A DNA stretch of 64,000 nucleotides, from positions 73,619,283 through 73,683,282 of the forward strand of contig CM035235.1 of assembly GCA_020226215.1 (NCBI GenBank), given 5' to 3'. Below the pieces are notes generated by a model. That model worked only from the letters and a program-made list of their open reading frames with translations. It was not told the origin of the DNA and searched no databases. The DNA comes from Sindora glabra. Lineage: Eukaryota > Streptophyta > Magnoliopsida > Fabales > Fabaceae. Of the stretch, positions 1 through 11,488 are shown one piece after another. The translations under genes and the position numbers were made by a program. The first letter of the stretch is position 1. The number at the start of each line of letters is the position of its first letter.

Positions 1-156
1 TCCATAATTTTTTTATATTTATTATTTTGTATAAAGAAAAAATAAAAAATCAAAAAGAAATAAGGGCATTGGAGCTATTTTATAATAAGTCCAATTTAGG
101 CCTTGGAAAGTCAAAATTAGCTTTGGCAAAAAGCCTTCGCAAAAGCTATACAGATT

Positions 157-254
<98 letters not shown>

Positions 255-872
255 ACTAGGATTTCGTGTAATTGGATGTAGATGGTTTTGGATTTATGAA
301 TCTATATAGTACCAGAAACAAACCTAGAGCTCCGTGTGATGGTGTCTCAAATGACATGTCTAGAAAGTTTTTTTTTTTTTTTTTTCATATCTTATGCATG
401 TAGTAAGTTGCAATTTTAACAAATTGTACTAGAAGATTTATTACCGTATTTCCTTATATTCACATCAAATTTGAGTATACTATTATTAGTAATTTAAGCA
501 GTATTACACGTATTTTTTGTTGATTTTCTTCTTTTTTGTTGGCTAATTTTTATAATAATTAGTGATAACTATTGTATTGATTTTGTTGAGAATTTCACTT
601 ATTTTAATAAAAAAATTTATACTGATTGTTCTTTAAAATTTTTAGAAAGATATTGTATCTATTATTTTATCATTAAATTTTTTACTATACTAGGTTTTGT
701 AGTTTTTACTCTCACATTAAGAGATTTTTTATATTAAAAATTGCTAATCTCCTTATTTATTTTTTTTACAATATTTCTGATGATATATTTTATTATATAT
801 GTAAGAAAAGGTCATTCGAGGGAATAATTTAATTTTTTTGCTACGTGTTACTTTTGTAATTTTTTTCCAACA
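1..872 (+). repeat. 5' LTR of copia element (left end outside window)
   Basis: The block around 12-160 and 245-830 reappears at about 5010-5700, with shared phrases such as attattttgtataaa, tagatggtt and aataaacctagagct. The right end is set at the CA at 871-872, just before a tRNA-Met-like primer binding site. The LTR contains an 85-bp TA microsatellite that is nearly absent from the other copy. Confidence 0.75.
162..246. repeat. (TA)n microsatellite
   Basis: About 42 uninterrupted TA dinucleotides are followed by a short CA run (247-253). It lies inside the 5' LTR. The matching place in the 3' LTR (about 5149-5161) has only a few AT units, so the array grew after insertion or shrank in the other copy. 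A Tyr-Ile repeat reading frame across it is an artefact. Confidence 0.95.
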
Positions 873-874
873 AG

Positions 875-895
875 TGGTATCAAATGTTAGGCTCT
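875..895 (+). other. Primer binding site (initiator tRNA-Met type)
   Basis: The sequence tggtatcaaatgttaggctc starts two bases after the 5' LTR end. It resembles the usual copia PBS (TGGTATCAGAGC...), with decay after the first eight bases. Confidence 0.6.
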
Positions 896-1199
896 AATAC
901 ATTTTACTTATGTGAATATGGAAGTTAATATAAATAGAATGATATTTTTGAATAGTAAAAATTATGTTCTTTGAAAAAAGAAAATGAAAATTTTTCTTTA
1001 TGTGAAAGATTACTATTTGCTATTAAAAAACCTAAAAATAAATTAGATTTAAAATGAAATTTTTTGCATATGCAGGTTTGTGGATATGTTAGGTAATGGA
1101 TAGAAGAAAATGTGTGAAATCGTATTGATGACAAGACACATGTGTTACATATTGTGGATCAAACTTGAAAAATTATATGCCAAAAAGACCAAGAATAAT

Positions 1200-4100
1200 A
1201 AAATGTTTCTAATAAAACAAATAAAGAGTATAAAATATCAAGATGACACTTTGATGACAAATTACTTGAATTATTAATCAATTTTATGCTATGGATATTA
1301 AATTTAAAGATGAAGTTCAAGATTTAATACTTCTTGATTTTTTACTAGATTCATGGGAGATATTTACAATGTTTATATTTAATTCTACCTAAAATACCAT
1401 GATGACTATGGATATTGCAAAAAATGGGATTTTGAATGAAGAGTTTAAAAGGAAATCATATAGTTTATTTTCACAATGAAATATTATGGTTGCTAAGTCT
1501 CGAAAGAAAAGTGAAAATTGGGGTTAAAAGAATAAAGATCAAAATAGGAGCAAATTTAGGAAAAGATTTGAAAATATTGAATGTCATTATTATAACCAAA
1601 AAGGGCATATTGAGGGATATTATTAGAAATTGAAGAAAAATAATAAAAACAAAAATCATACAAAAAAGAAGAAAGGTAAAGAAAATAAAAGTGATGATTG
1701 GACTAATATAATTATTGATCAATTTCTTTTAGTCCACAAAGATGTGTTGTTAACTTTGTAGAGAATGAAGCTAATTAGGTAATTGATAATGGTGTTTCCA
1801 CCCATATTACATGTAAAAGGGATATTTTTTCATCTTACACTTTTAGTGATTTTGAAAATATAAGATTGGCTCATAAAGGCACAAGAAAGTGTGCTAATAT
1901 TAGAGATGTGATTCTAAAAACATCCAATAAATCCAAATTAATCCTTAAGCCATATAAAACATGTTCTAGATATTTAGTTGAACTTACTCTCTATAGGTAA
2001 ACTTTGTGATGAAAGGTTTGATAATTTCTTCACACATGACCAGTGAAAACTTACCAAGGCTTCTATGGTTATGGCTCAAAGCTTAAGGCATTCTACACTT
2101 TTTTTAACCTAAGAAAAAATTGTTAAAGATATTATTAATTCTACAAAGTCAAGTGATGAGATTAAATTATAATATAAGAGGTTATGTCACATAAGTAAAA
2201 AAGGATTTGTTGTTTTGACTAAAAAAGATGCATTATATAGAGAACAAAGTTCACATTTATAAAAGCGTGGCAATTGTTTAATTGAAAAATAAAATAAAGT
2301 AGCTTTTAAAAGTCATCCACCTTCCAGAAAATTAGAAATACCTAAATTAGTACATTCTATTATTTATACTCCTATAATGATAATGACATTTGGCAGTTGT
2401 CTTTATTTTATTACATTCATTGATAATCACTTAAGAAAAATATGAATATACACATTGAAAGCAAAATACCAAGTATTTAAGGTATTTAATCAATTTCACT
2501 CTTTAATTGAAAAAAGAAACAAGGAACAAGTTAAAATGCATACACATTGATAATAAAGGTAGATATTCAAGGCCTTTTGATATTTATTGTAAAGAATAAG
2601 GTATTAAACATCAGAAAATATTAATAAAAACTCCTTAGTTGAATGGCTTAACTAAAAAGATAAATAGAACACTAAGTAAGAGAGTTAAATATTTACTTTC
2701 ACATGTTGGATTGCTAAAAACTTTTTAAGTTGAAGCTTTGAATACAAATGTGCATATTTTGAATCGCTCTCTATGTATTCCCTTGCAGTTTGAAGCATTA
2801 AAAAAGATTTGATCAGGTAAAAATGTTTCTTATAATCATTTATAAGTTTTTGGATGTAAAGTATTTGTGTATATTCCTAAGAATGAGAGATCCAAGCTTG
2901 ATGTAAAGATAAAGTAATATATATTTTTAGGTTATGATGAAGATAAATTTAGTTACACATTCTATGATCTTGCTGAAAAGAAGTTAATCAAAAGTAAAGA
3001 TGTTATGTTGTGAAATATCAAACATTGAAAAACATTAGTAAGGAAGAAATAATGGTGCCTTAGTACAGTGAACCATCACTTGACTTGGATATAATTTGTC
3101 CAAGAGAAGAATAGGATGGAGTTGAAACTTAAAATTTTAAAAATAATGCAATTGATGTAGATAATCTTAGAAAATGACAATAATGAACAACCAATACTAG
3201 AGGCTCCAATTGTCACACTTAAAAAATTCATCAAAATAAAAAAACCTTCTATAAGATATACTGAAAATGAGTTCGTTCTTTTGACTAATGGAAAAGAGCC
3301 AAAATATTATAATGAGGCTATAAAAGATGAACATAAAAACAAGTGGATTGAAGCTATGTAAAATAAAATGAAATCTTTACGAAAAAATCATACCTATAAG
3401 CTAGTAAAATTACCAAAAGATATAAAAGTTTTGAAGAATAAGTATCTATATGAAATAAATAATGAAGAAAATAACTCTAAGCCTTAATATAAAGCTAGAT
3501 TAGTTATGCAAAGATTTGATAAAAAAAAGGAATTAACTTTAATTAAATTTTTTTCTCCTACTGTGAAGATGTCTGTTATTTATATTGTACTTAACTTAGT
3601 AACTAGTCTTAATTTGGAAACTGAGAAGATGGATGTGAAGATAATTTTTCTTCATGGTGATTTAGAAGAAAAGATTTACATAGAATAGCTAAAGGGCTTT
3701 AAAGTGAAAGAAAAAGAAAATTATGTATGCAAGTTAATGAAGAGTCTTTATAGGTTAAAATAGGCTCTAAGACAATGGTATAAAAAGTTTAAATCAATTA
3801 TGGGAGAGCAAAGTTTCTAGAAGATAACATCTGATTACTGTATATTTGTTTAGAAATTTTCTGATAATGATTTTATTATTTTTTTACTTTATGTTGATAA
3901 CATTCTAATTATTAGCAAGAATTTTGTAAAAATTGGTGAATTGAGAAAACAATTAAGTAAATCTTTTTCCATGAAAGATCTGGGTTAGGCAAAACAGATT
4001 TTAGACATGGTGATTACTTAAGACAAAAGTGTAAAAAAGCTTTATTCATTATAAAAGAGGTGCATCAAAAAGGTGCTTCAAAGGTTTAGTATGAATAATG

Positions 4101-4920
4101 CTAAAACTGTTTCAAGTCCTTTTGCTACTTACTTTAAATAAAGTATCAAGCAATGTCCAACTACGGATAAAGAATAGCAAGGTATAGAAAGACTTCCTCA
4201 TCAAAAAGGTGCTTTAAAGGTTTAGTATGAATAATGCTAAAACTGTTTCAAGTCCTTTTGCTACTTACTTTAAATTAAGTATCAAGCAATGTCCAACTAC
4301 GGATAAAGAATAGCAAGGTATAGAAAGACTTCCTTATACCTTAATAGTTGGAAGGTTAATATATGCTATAGTATGTACTAAATTTGACATTACTCATGTC
4401 AGTAAATCATTTTCTCTTATATTCAAGTAAAAAGTATTGGAATATTATAAAATGGATTATGAGATATCTTCGAGGTACAAATAATTTGACCTTAGATTTT
4501 GGAGATGAAAAATATTTACTAATTCATTTTAATGATGTAAACTTAGCCAAAGATATTGATTCTTGTAAGTTTACTTTTAGTTATTTAATTAAGTTTGCAA
4601 GGGAAGCTGTATTGCTTTCTCAACAACAAAGGTAGAATTTATTGCAGCAATTGAAGTGTGTAAAAAGTTGTAATGGATGAAGAAGTTTCTTCAAAAACTT
4701 GAATTTAAATAAGACCATTATATCTTATTTTATGATAATCAAAGTGAAATATACCTTGGTAAAAATTCTATTTTTCATGCAAGGTCGAAACATATTAATG
4801 TTTGTTATCATTGGATACATGATGTTTTGAGTAACAAGTTATTGAAACTTGAGAAAGTTCATACAGATGATAATGATACTTATATGTTAAATAAGCCATT
4901 ATCAAGAGAAAAGCTTGAAG
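1200..4920 (+). pseudogene. Broken copia gag-pol polyprotein
   Basis: Fragments read on the + strand in copia order. A degraded CCHC zinc knuckle lies near 1578-1620, with later cysteines lost. A protease remnant near 1780-1800 reads Asp-Asn-Gly where Asp-Ser-Gly is expected. Integrase zinc-binding and core remnants lie at about 2170-2900. The reverse transcriptase palm lies at about 3290-4030. Its catalytic motif at 3890-3901 reads Tyr-Val-Asp-Asn instead of Tyr-Val-Asp-Asp, so the second metal-binding aspartate is gone. RNase H remnants run from about 4600 to 4920. Many stops and shifts, plus a 136-bp internal duplication, rule out function. Confidence 0.8.
4064..4335 (+). repeat. 136-bp tandem duplication inside the reverse transcriptase region
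   Basis: The unit 4064-4199 is repeated at 4200-4335 with only a few differences. The units abut exactly, and the duplicated segment codes for the part between the RT palm and RNase H. The copies are far more alike than the two LTRs, so the duplication is much younger than the insertion. Confidence 0.9.
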
Positions 4921-4973
4921 TACATTACTTAATTACTAGAATAACAATATTTCCCATTTAGTCAGAAGGGATT

Positions 4974-5720
4974 TATTGGTGGTAGGTTCTTCCTAAATAA
5001 ACTTAAATTTTTTTATATTCATTATTTTGTATAAAAAATGTAAAAGATAAAAAAAGGCACTAGAACTATTTTGTAATAAGCCTAATTTGGGCTTCAAAAA
5101 ATTAAAATTGGCTTTGGCAAAAAGCTTTTCCTAAAGCTATATGGATTCCATATATATATATAGGATTCTATGTAATTGTATATAGATGGTTCTGAATTTG
5201 TGAATCCATATAGTAACAGAAATAAACCTAGAGCTTCATTTGATGGTATCTTGAATGGTGTGTTTGGAGAGTTATTTTTTTTTATTTGTTGTGTGTGTGG
5301 GAAGAAGTTATGATTTTAGTAAATTATGCCAAAAAATTTATCACCATAACTATTCAGATTCACATCAAATTTATGTATGTTGTTATTGATAATTTAGACA
5401 GTATTATGCATATTTTTCGACCACTTCTCCTTTATTAGCTAATTTTTACAATAATTGGTGATAATTATTGTATTAATTTTATTGAAAATTTCACCTATTT
5501 TAATGAAAAGTTTTATATTGGTTATTTGTGAAATTTTTGGGAAAACATTGTCTCTATTATTTTATTAATGAATTTTTTACTGGATTATGTTCAATGATTT
5601 TTACTCTCATATTAAAAGGTTTTTCATGTTAAAAATTGTTGGTTTCTTAATCTACTTTTTTTTGCAATATTTCTAGTGATATAAAAGATAATCCCAGTAA
5701 ATAATATAATTTTTTCCAAT
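4974..5720 (+). repeat. 3' LTR of copia element, with preceding polypurine tract
   Basis: This is the second copy of the LTR. A short purine run (agaaggga, 4964-4971) just before it is the likely polypurine tract. The LTR start near 4974 reads TATTGG where TG is expected. The right end near 5720 (ttttttccaat) matches the 5' LTR end (ttttttccaaca). Both limits are good to about 10 bases. Confidence 0.65.
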
Positions 5721-8370
5721 AATTTAGCAGTCAATTCCTTCATCAAATATGATAGAAGTTTTACAAAATTCCTTAACAAAAATGTTTTTATAGAGATTAA
5801 AAATTCATCACAAAATCATCAAGTATGCTTTTAAATCTGCACTTTATAGAAGTGGTTGAACGATTAACATAAGTCAAATTATGGCTTCTTTAATATTAAT
5901 ATCATCATTATGACAAATTTATTATTTATGAATCTTATTGCCAATTGAAGTTAGCTTTCACAAGCTAACACTTATGAGAAGTGAGCACATTTTTAGTTGT
6001 TTCCTACTCTTGTGAACTTTATTTATTGTCACATATTGTAATTTTTCTTTTTACACCGTATTAGACTGGGTATGTGTCCTTGCATATGGTCTATTGTGTT
6101 AAAAAGAGAGAGAGAGAAGTTTTGTTCTGTGCATAGTGAGGAAGTCGACCAGAAAATTCCCAGTAAGACCTAGGTCTCTAAGTCTCTTACACCCATAAAA
6201 AAAAGGAAATGGTCACATATTTGATATGCTACATGCCTTAATTAGCCCTTCATGTTTGGCTTCCCTCAACCACCTTGTTCTTCTTTTTCCTTTTTTACTT
6301 GCCTTTCCCTATTACTTCTTCCTCTCCTCCTCCTTCTCTTCTTCTTCATCATCTTCTTGCTCTTTTTTAGTTCAAAATTCTCAATATTTAACTAACATTA
6401 AATCATAACTAATTCAAGATTGAATTAAATTATATTTAATGTGCGATAAGCTCATTTACTTGACTTTCCTTAAGCATCTTATCCTTCTAATTCATGTATG
6501 ATAATGTTGATGTTTTCCTCCCAAATTCTCCTAATTCTTTTAGAAAATTAAAATTTAAGGTTAAATAATTACACAAAAATTTTAAGGAGTTAAATAAATT
6601 AGTTCATTTTAAAATTAGTACATTTTATCAATTTGTTTAAAAATTTATACTGATATTTACATATTATCTGATCATGATAATAGATTTTATATTTAAAACA
6701 TAGGTATCTAATGATAATAAATCTTAATTGTTAAGTCAAATTAAAATTTAAGGATCCATTATATGTCATTTAGAGATAAAATTATATATATGAAATATTA
6801 TTTAAATTTCACCATGACTATTTGTAAAATTTAAAATTTTATTCATCAACATTTTATAATTTTAAGAATGAAATAATTAATATTATTTAATTTAAATACT
6901 TACAAACCATTTTGAGTATAGATAAAAAAATTAATTTTAAAGTATTTGTTATGGTATTTTTAAAGTTTTAAAATTTAAAATAAAATGAGAAATTTAAAAT
7001 TATTTAATTAAAATTATTTAATTATCATTATTTATTTTTTAATAAATATAATTAAATAACTTTTATTTAATAATCTTTTAAAATTATTATATCATTTCCA
7101 ATTTCAAAATCTTTGGACCACCATAAAAGTCACCCAATTTCAAACTAAGAAACCATTCAATGTACTCGAATTAGACCTTAAACTCTAGGCCCTAGCAAGA
7201 TATTGCTTTTATTTCCTGAAAATGATGTATCTATTTTGCACATTTATGGTCGACACTGCAAAACACAGTTGTCGGGCAACAGGTGCCAACTGCTGAGCTG
7301 TTGAACAGAAAAGTACCTCGATGGCCAACCCAGAAGATTCACGAGGAAATTAACCAAGTTGACAATATCTCCAAGAAATTAACTGAGAGGCAGAAGGGAG
7401 TTGCAAATCACAAATGATAATTAGTATAATTAATTTAGTTAAAAATGAATCATTTGTGAATTGTGATGGGGACATGTTTGGTAGTTGACAAAATATTGAA
7501 TGCAATTGGTGGTTGACTTGTTTTGTCAAAAGGGATAAAATATTTCTATTGAACTTGTGCTCCAATTCTCTTTGACTTCATGCGGACGTCATAATGCTAG
7601 TTTAAACTAAAACTACATATTTGACGTTAAACAAAATTACCGAACCTGTTTACAAAAAATTACATTAAAAAATTATTTAGGTTAAATGTATAAATTTATT
7701 TTACGGCACATAACAAAAAAAGAAGTGAATAATAAGTATTGACTTTTATATTAATAATTAGAATTAAAATATTTATAAAGATTACATAACCATTAAAATG
7801 ATTACAAAATCACTTAAAAAATTATATAATTTTATTTTTTCATCATAATACTTCAATATTAAATCTAATAATTATAATTTTTTTTTTCACTCTTACTTAA
7901 GAATACTTCTCTCGTTTAATGCGTTTCTTGTTTTACAACCGGATCCACGTACACTTAATTTGAACTCATGGAGATTAGTTTATATTGATGTGAAATTATA
8001 GTATTGTGTCAAAGACTATCACTCTTATGCAGAGTTGTAATTCTCCAATAAGACATTATCACTTAACTTATAAAGAGAGGACGGAGCCCCGGGGGAGACC
8101 CAAAAAATTTCCCTTATACTATATATATTAAAAATACTTACCGCTCTTTTCAAATATTGTTATCAGTTTTTTTCTAAATCATAATTTTTCAATAGTGTAA
8201 TTATATTATTAAAAGTAAATATTTTTTTGTAAAAATGATTTTTTTAATTTTTAACTAATTAAAATTTATCTCTCCTATATAATATGATAAAATAGTAGTT
8301 GCACTTTTGATATTTTATTTAATAAAATAAAAAGAAAAGTTATAATTTTATTTGTTACTAGTGATACGTT
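5721..8370. other. AT-rich intergenic spacer
   Basis: No gene is supported here. There is a GA run near 6101-6118 and a pyrimidine-rich stretch near 6290-6370. From 6540 to 7120 the sequence is very AT-rich. A GC-rich patch at 8083-8100 contains the palindrome CCCCGGGG. Short open frames in this region look like chance. Confidence 0.6.
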
Positions 8371-9004
8371 TGGAAAAGATGACGAAACTCACAAATTCAT
8401 AAGTCACAATCAAATGCCGCTAAAGTGCTTACACATACCAAATCATAAAATCTTTCCATACACGAAGCCTTTAAGCACTATAAACTAAGAAGGATAATTG
8501 AATAGAGAGAGAAACATTCCATTTGTTTGGTATATACCTTATTTTATAATTTTGAGTGTGTAGAGAATAGTTACAAGTCAATAAACTCTAATCCCTAGCT
8601 TAGTATCTAAGCACCCTGGCTAAACTTTTCTGATACTCCACCCTCTTAAAAAATATTTTGAGCAAAAGCCCTCCCACCAAGAGTAAATATGCTTTTTCCA
8701 AACTGTTATAAGCCTTTTTCTCAAAGCTCTAAGTATTCAATTCACTTGAAAACCAATAGCCATGAAGATAAAAATAAGAGGATAAAAAATATAAGCTTTT
8801 CGAACTTTTTTAAATTCTTGAACTATTCCAAAATGATCAAAATACCTTTAAATTTAAAAATTTTAAGAAAAAATAATATACTAGTTAGATTAATTCCAAA
8901 TTTCAACCGCAAGACTTCCACAACATGCTGAATTTTTTCACCAAGTTTTGCCTCAATTTAAGTACATTTATTTGTTGAATTGTCACATTTACCAGTTTGT
9001 GACA
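8371..9004 (-). repeat. LTR copy 1 (3' LTR on minus strand)
   Basis: It aligns along its length with 10875-11488. Shared phrases include aactcacaa, attttgagtgtgta, agtattttga-type runs and aattgtcac. It begins TG at 8371 on the + strand and ends CA at 9003-9004. Confidence 0.75.
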
Positions 9005-9776
9005 TTCTCTTCCACTTCAAATGTTAATGCCCTCATTGATAGTTCAATTTGACATAACTTAATGAAGAATCTGCTTACTTTCTTGTAATTTTATGGTGGT
9101 CTTTAGCTTACTCCTTTAAGTTACTCCCTTGACCGTTCAATGGTCTATCTCTTTGATTGCAATGAATGTTCCACCATTTCAAATTTGAGCTATTGCCTTT
9201 GCAACATTGGTATTTTCTTGACAAAATACATCATTCACAAATTTCTCAAAGGGTTATCATTGTAGTCTCCTTTCAAAGTGCCCCAACATTATTTATTACT
9301 GCTTACCTACTAGCTCTTCTAAACTTGTTACCTTCATAACTCATCTAACAAGTAGTTGCTTTTGTAACTTTGTGCTCACCGCTTCTGCAACTTGCATGAA
9401 TGTCAAGTGTATGCTAACTCTTTAGCTCATAACCAATTCTTAGCATTTTAAATTACCTACTAACAAGTATTTTGCACTTAATATCCCATTGCATTAGTAC
9501 AAAAAGAAAAGACTTATGTTTGATCTACACAAAAGGCTCCATAACCTTGCTCCCAAGTCTGCTTGCTTGCTTTTGCTTAATTCATAATGTTTCGCAATGT
9601 CACTTTCACACTCAATTGGATCCTTTGATTCTCTCTGAATCGATACCCTTTGGCATCTCATCAGCCATCAGATTATACTCTTGAAATTTATTCTCTCTAG
9701 CATTGTGGCCCTTATAACTCCTCATTTATGCATTCTTTAACGACTTCTATGAGCACATCCTCTTATGGCTCCATAA

Positions 9777-10014
9777 CTTTAACACCTTAAAGTGGGTTAA
9801 GCATAGAGTATCCTCTACTCTAGCTTGAGCTCCAATTTGCTTATAGATAAGCAAATGCAAACTTATGATCAATTCCATAAGTAAGTTCATATTTACTATG
9901 ACTTCCTCACTTTAACACCTTAAAAAGGGTTGAGCATAGAGCATTTTCTACTCTAGCTTCAGTTCCACTTTGCCTGTGGATAAGCAAATGTGAACTTATA
10001 GTCATTGCCATAAT
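9777..10014. repeat. Imperfect ~133-bp tandem repeat inside the LARD-like element
   Basis: The block beginning ctttaacaccttaaa at 9777 recurs at 9910. The shared phrases 'ctctactctagctt' style, 'ataagcaaatg' and 'aacttat' keep the same order. The copies are clearly diverged, so this is an old duplication of the interior of the element. Confidence 0.75.
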
Positions 10015-10874
10015 TGCCATAAAGTTTGTTGACAATGTGACTATGTAATACTAGTTTGTTACTACTCTTTCAAGTCATTGTTGCCATTCTGCCAAGTAAC
10101 TATGTAGCCTAACCCACTATATCAAATAATCATATCGGAGATTGCGCACACTCTATCAACCTATAGATTGTGCATATAACGTCGATTCCTCTAAATTTTT
10201 GTTAAGCCCTCTGGCTATGCTCCTCCAAGCAACTCAAACGATCCCTTCAGACTACGTTGACATAATTTTGGACCACTCCCTTTGGAACAATCCATTCATG
10301 CTCTTCAATTGTGGCTACACATTACTACACAACCAAAGGCTTCACCTTCTAGTTTCACCAATCCCTCAGGTAATAATCAAGCTTTCTAGCAAGACTGAAG
10401 CCTCTTTCATTGGATAGATTGTCAATTCCTTTATCGCACTAGATGATGATTCACATTTCTTGATGCTATTACCATGAATGAGCATATAACCAATGTCTCA
10501 CATGCACAAGCAAGTAAGATAGCTATCTAGTATAAATACTTAGGCTTAATGTCCTAATCAATGATTACTCAAATACATCATTCCACTACCCATTAGCTTT
10601 TGGGCTAGTCTAATCTCTTGCACTTTTTGATCAAGTCTTTAATAACGACACTATCAAATTTGTGAAAATGATCACTTCGCACATCCCTCATTTAGTATTG
10701 AACAAGTCATATTTAAACTAACTATAACCTACCCAATCTTAGCCCTTTGGCACAAACTAGGCTTTAATATAATCTATCATGGGTTAGTAACTCTCTAATG
10801 GAAACCATGTAGCATATAATTACCACTCTTGACGAACATAATGGCCTTCCCACATAACTCACTTGTGGCATGCT

Positions 10875-11488
10875 TGAAAAAGATAATGAAACTCACAAGT
10901 CTGCAAGCAATAATCAAATATCACTAAAGCACCTATATATACTAAATCATAAGATCTTTTCATATATGAAGCTTTCGAGCATTATAGATCGAAAGAGACA
11001 ATTGAATAAGAAGGAAGACACTTTGTTCACTTAGTGTATGCCTTATTCTATAATTTTGAGTGTGTAATGGATGGCCACAAGCCAAAATACTCTAGGTGTC
11101 CAGTTAGGCCTTCTTGATACTCCATTCTTTTAAAGAGTATTTTCAATAAAAGTCATCTCATCAAGAGTAGATATATTTTTTTCAAACTATCATAAACTCT
11201 TTTCCTCAAAGTTTTGGGTGTTTGATTCACTTGAAAACTAATGAATGTGAAGATAAAAATACAAAGATCACAAATATAGGCTTTTCGAACTCTTTCAAAT
11301 TTTCAAATCATTCCAAAATGATCAAAATATCTCAAACTTGAGAAAATCAGAAAAAAATAGTATACTAGTCGGATTGATTTCAAATTTTAACCATAAGACC
11401 ACCATAACATAATAGATTTTTCCACCAAGTCTTATTTCAATCTAAGTACGTTTACTTATTGAATTGTCACAACTACTAGTTTGTAATA
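10875..11488 (-). repeat. LTR copy 2 (5' LTR on minus strand)
   Basis: This is the partner of 8371-9004. The outer end reads TATTACAAAC on the minus strand where the other copy has TGTCACAAAC, so the canonical terminal dinucleotide has decayed. Confidence 0.75.

Larger units (their letters stand above)
1..5720 (+). mobile_element. Degenerate Ty1/copia LTR retrotransposon
   Basis: This is an LTR retroelement with the order LTR, PBS, gag, protease, integrase, reverse transcriptase, RNase H, PPT, LTR. Integrase lying before reverse transcriptase makes it copia type. The left LTR is cut by the window edge, so the target-site duplication cannot be tested. Every coding domain can be recognised on the + strand, but all are broken by stops and frameshifts. 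The two LTRs differ at many positions and by a large microsatellite expansion. All this points to an old, immobile copy. Identification is from domain order and motifs read by eye. Confidence 0.85.
8371..11488 (-). mobile_element. LARD-like LTR element without coding capacity
   Basis: Two direct repeats of about 634 and 614 bp flank about 1.87 kb in which I find no gag, protease, RT or integrase motif. On the minus strand the LTR begins TGTCACAAAC, a style common in plant Ty3-type and large non-autonomous elements, and ends TTTTCCA. Just inside the minus-strand 3' LTR is a purine tract (complement of 9005-9016, gtggaagagaa), which fixes the orientation. No matching target-site duplication was found (acgtt versus ctagg), and no clear PBS. 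The LTRs are strongly diverged, so the insertion is old. Confidence 0.7.

Noticed and set aside
27..281. 84-codon frame with a long Tyr-Ile repeat
   Set aside because: It is a translation of the TA microsatellite within an LTR.
8083..8100. GC-rich patch with CCCCGGGG
   Set aside because: It is isolated, with no nearby gene start or repeat partner.
10142..10417. 91-codon + frame inside the LARD-like element
   Set aside because: No recognisable motif; it lies antisense to the inferred element orientation and is not longer than expected by chance.
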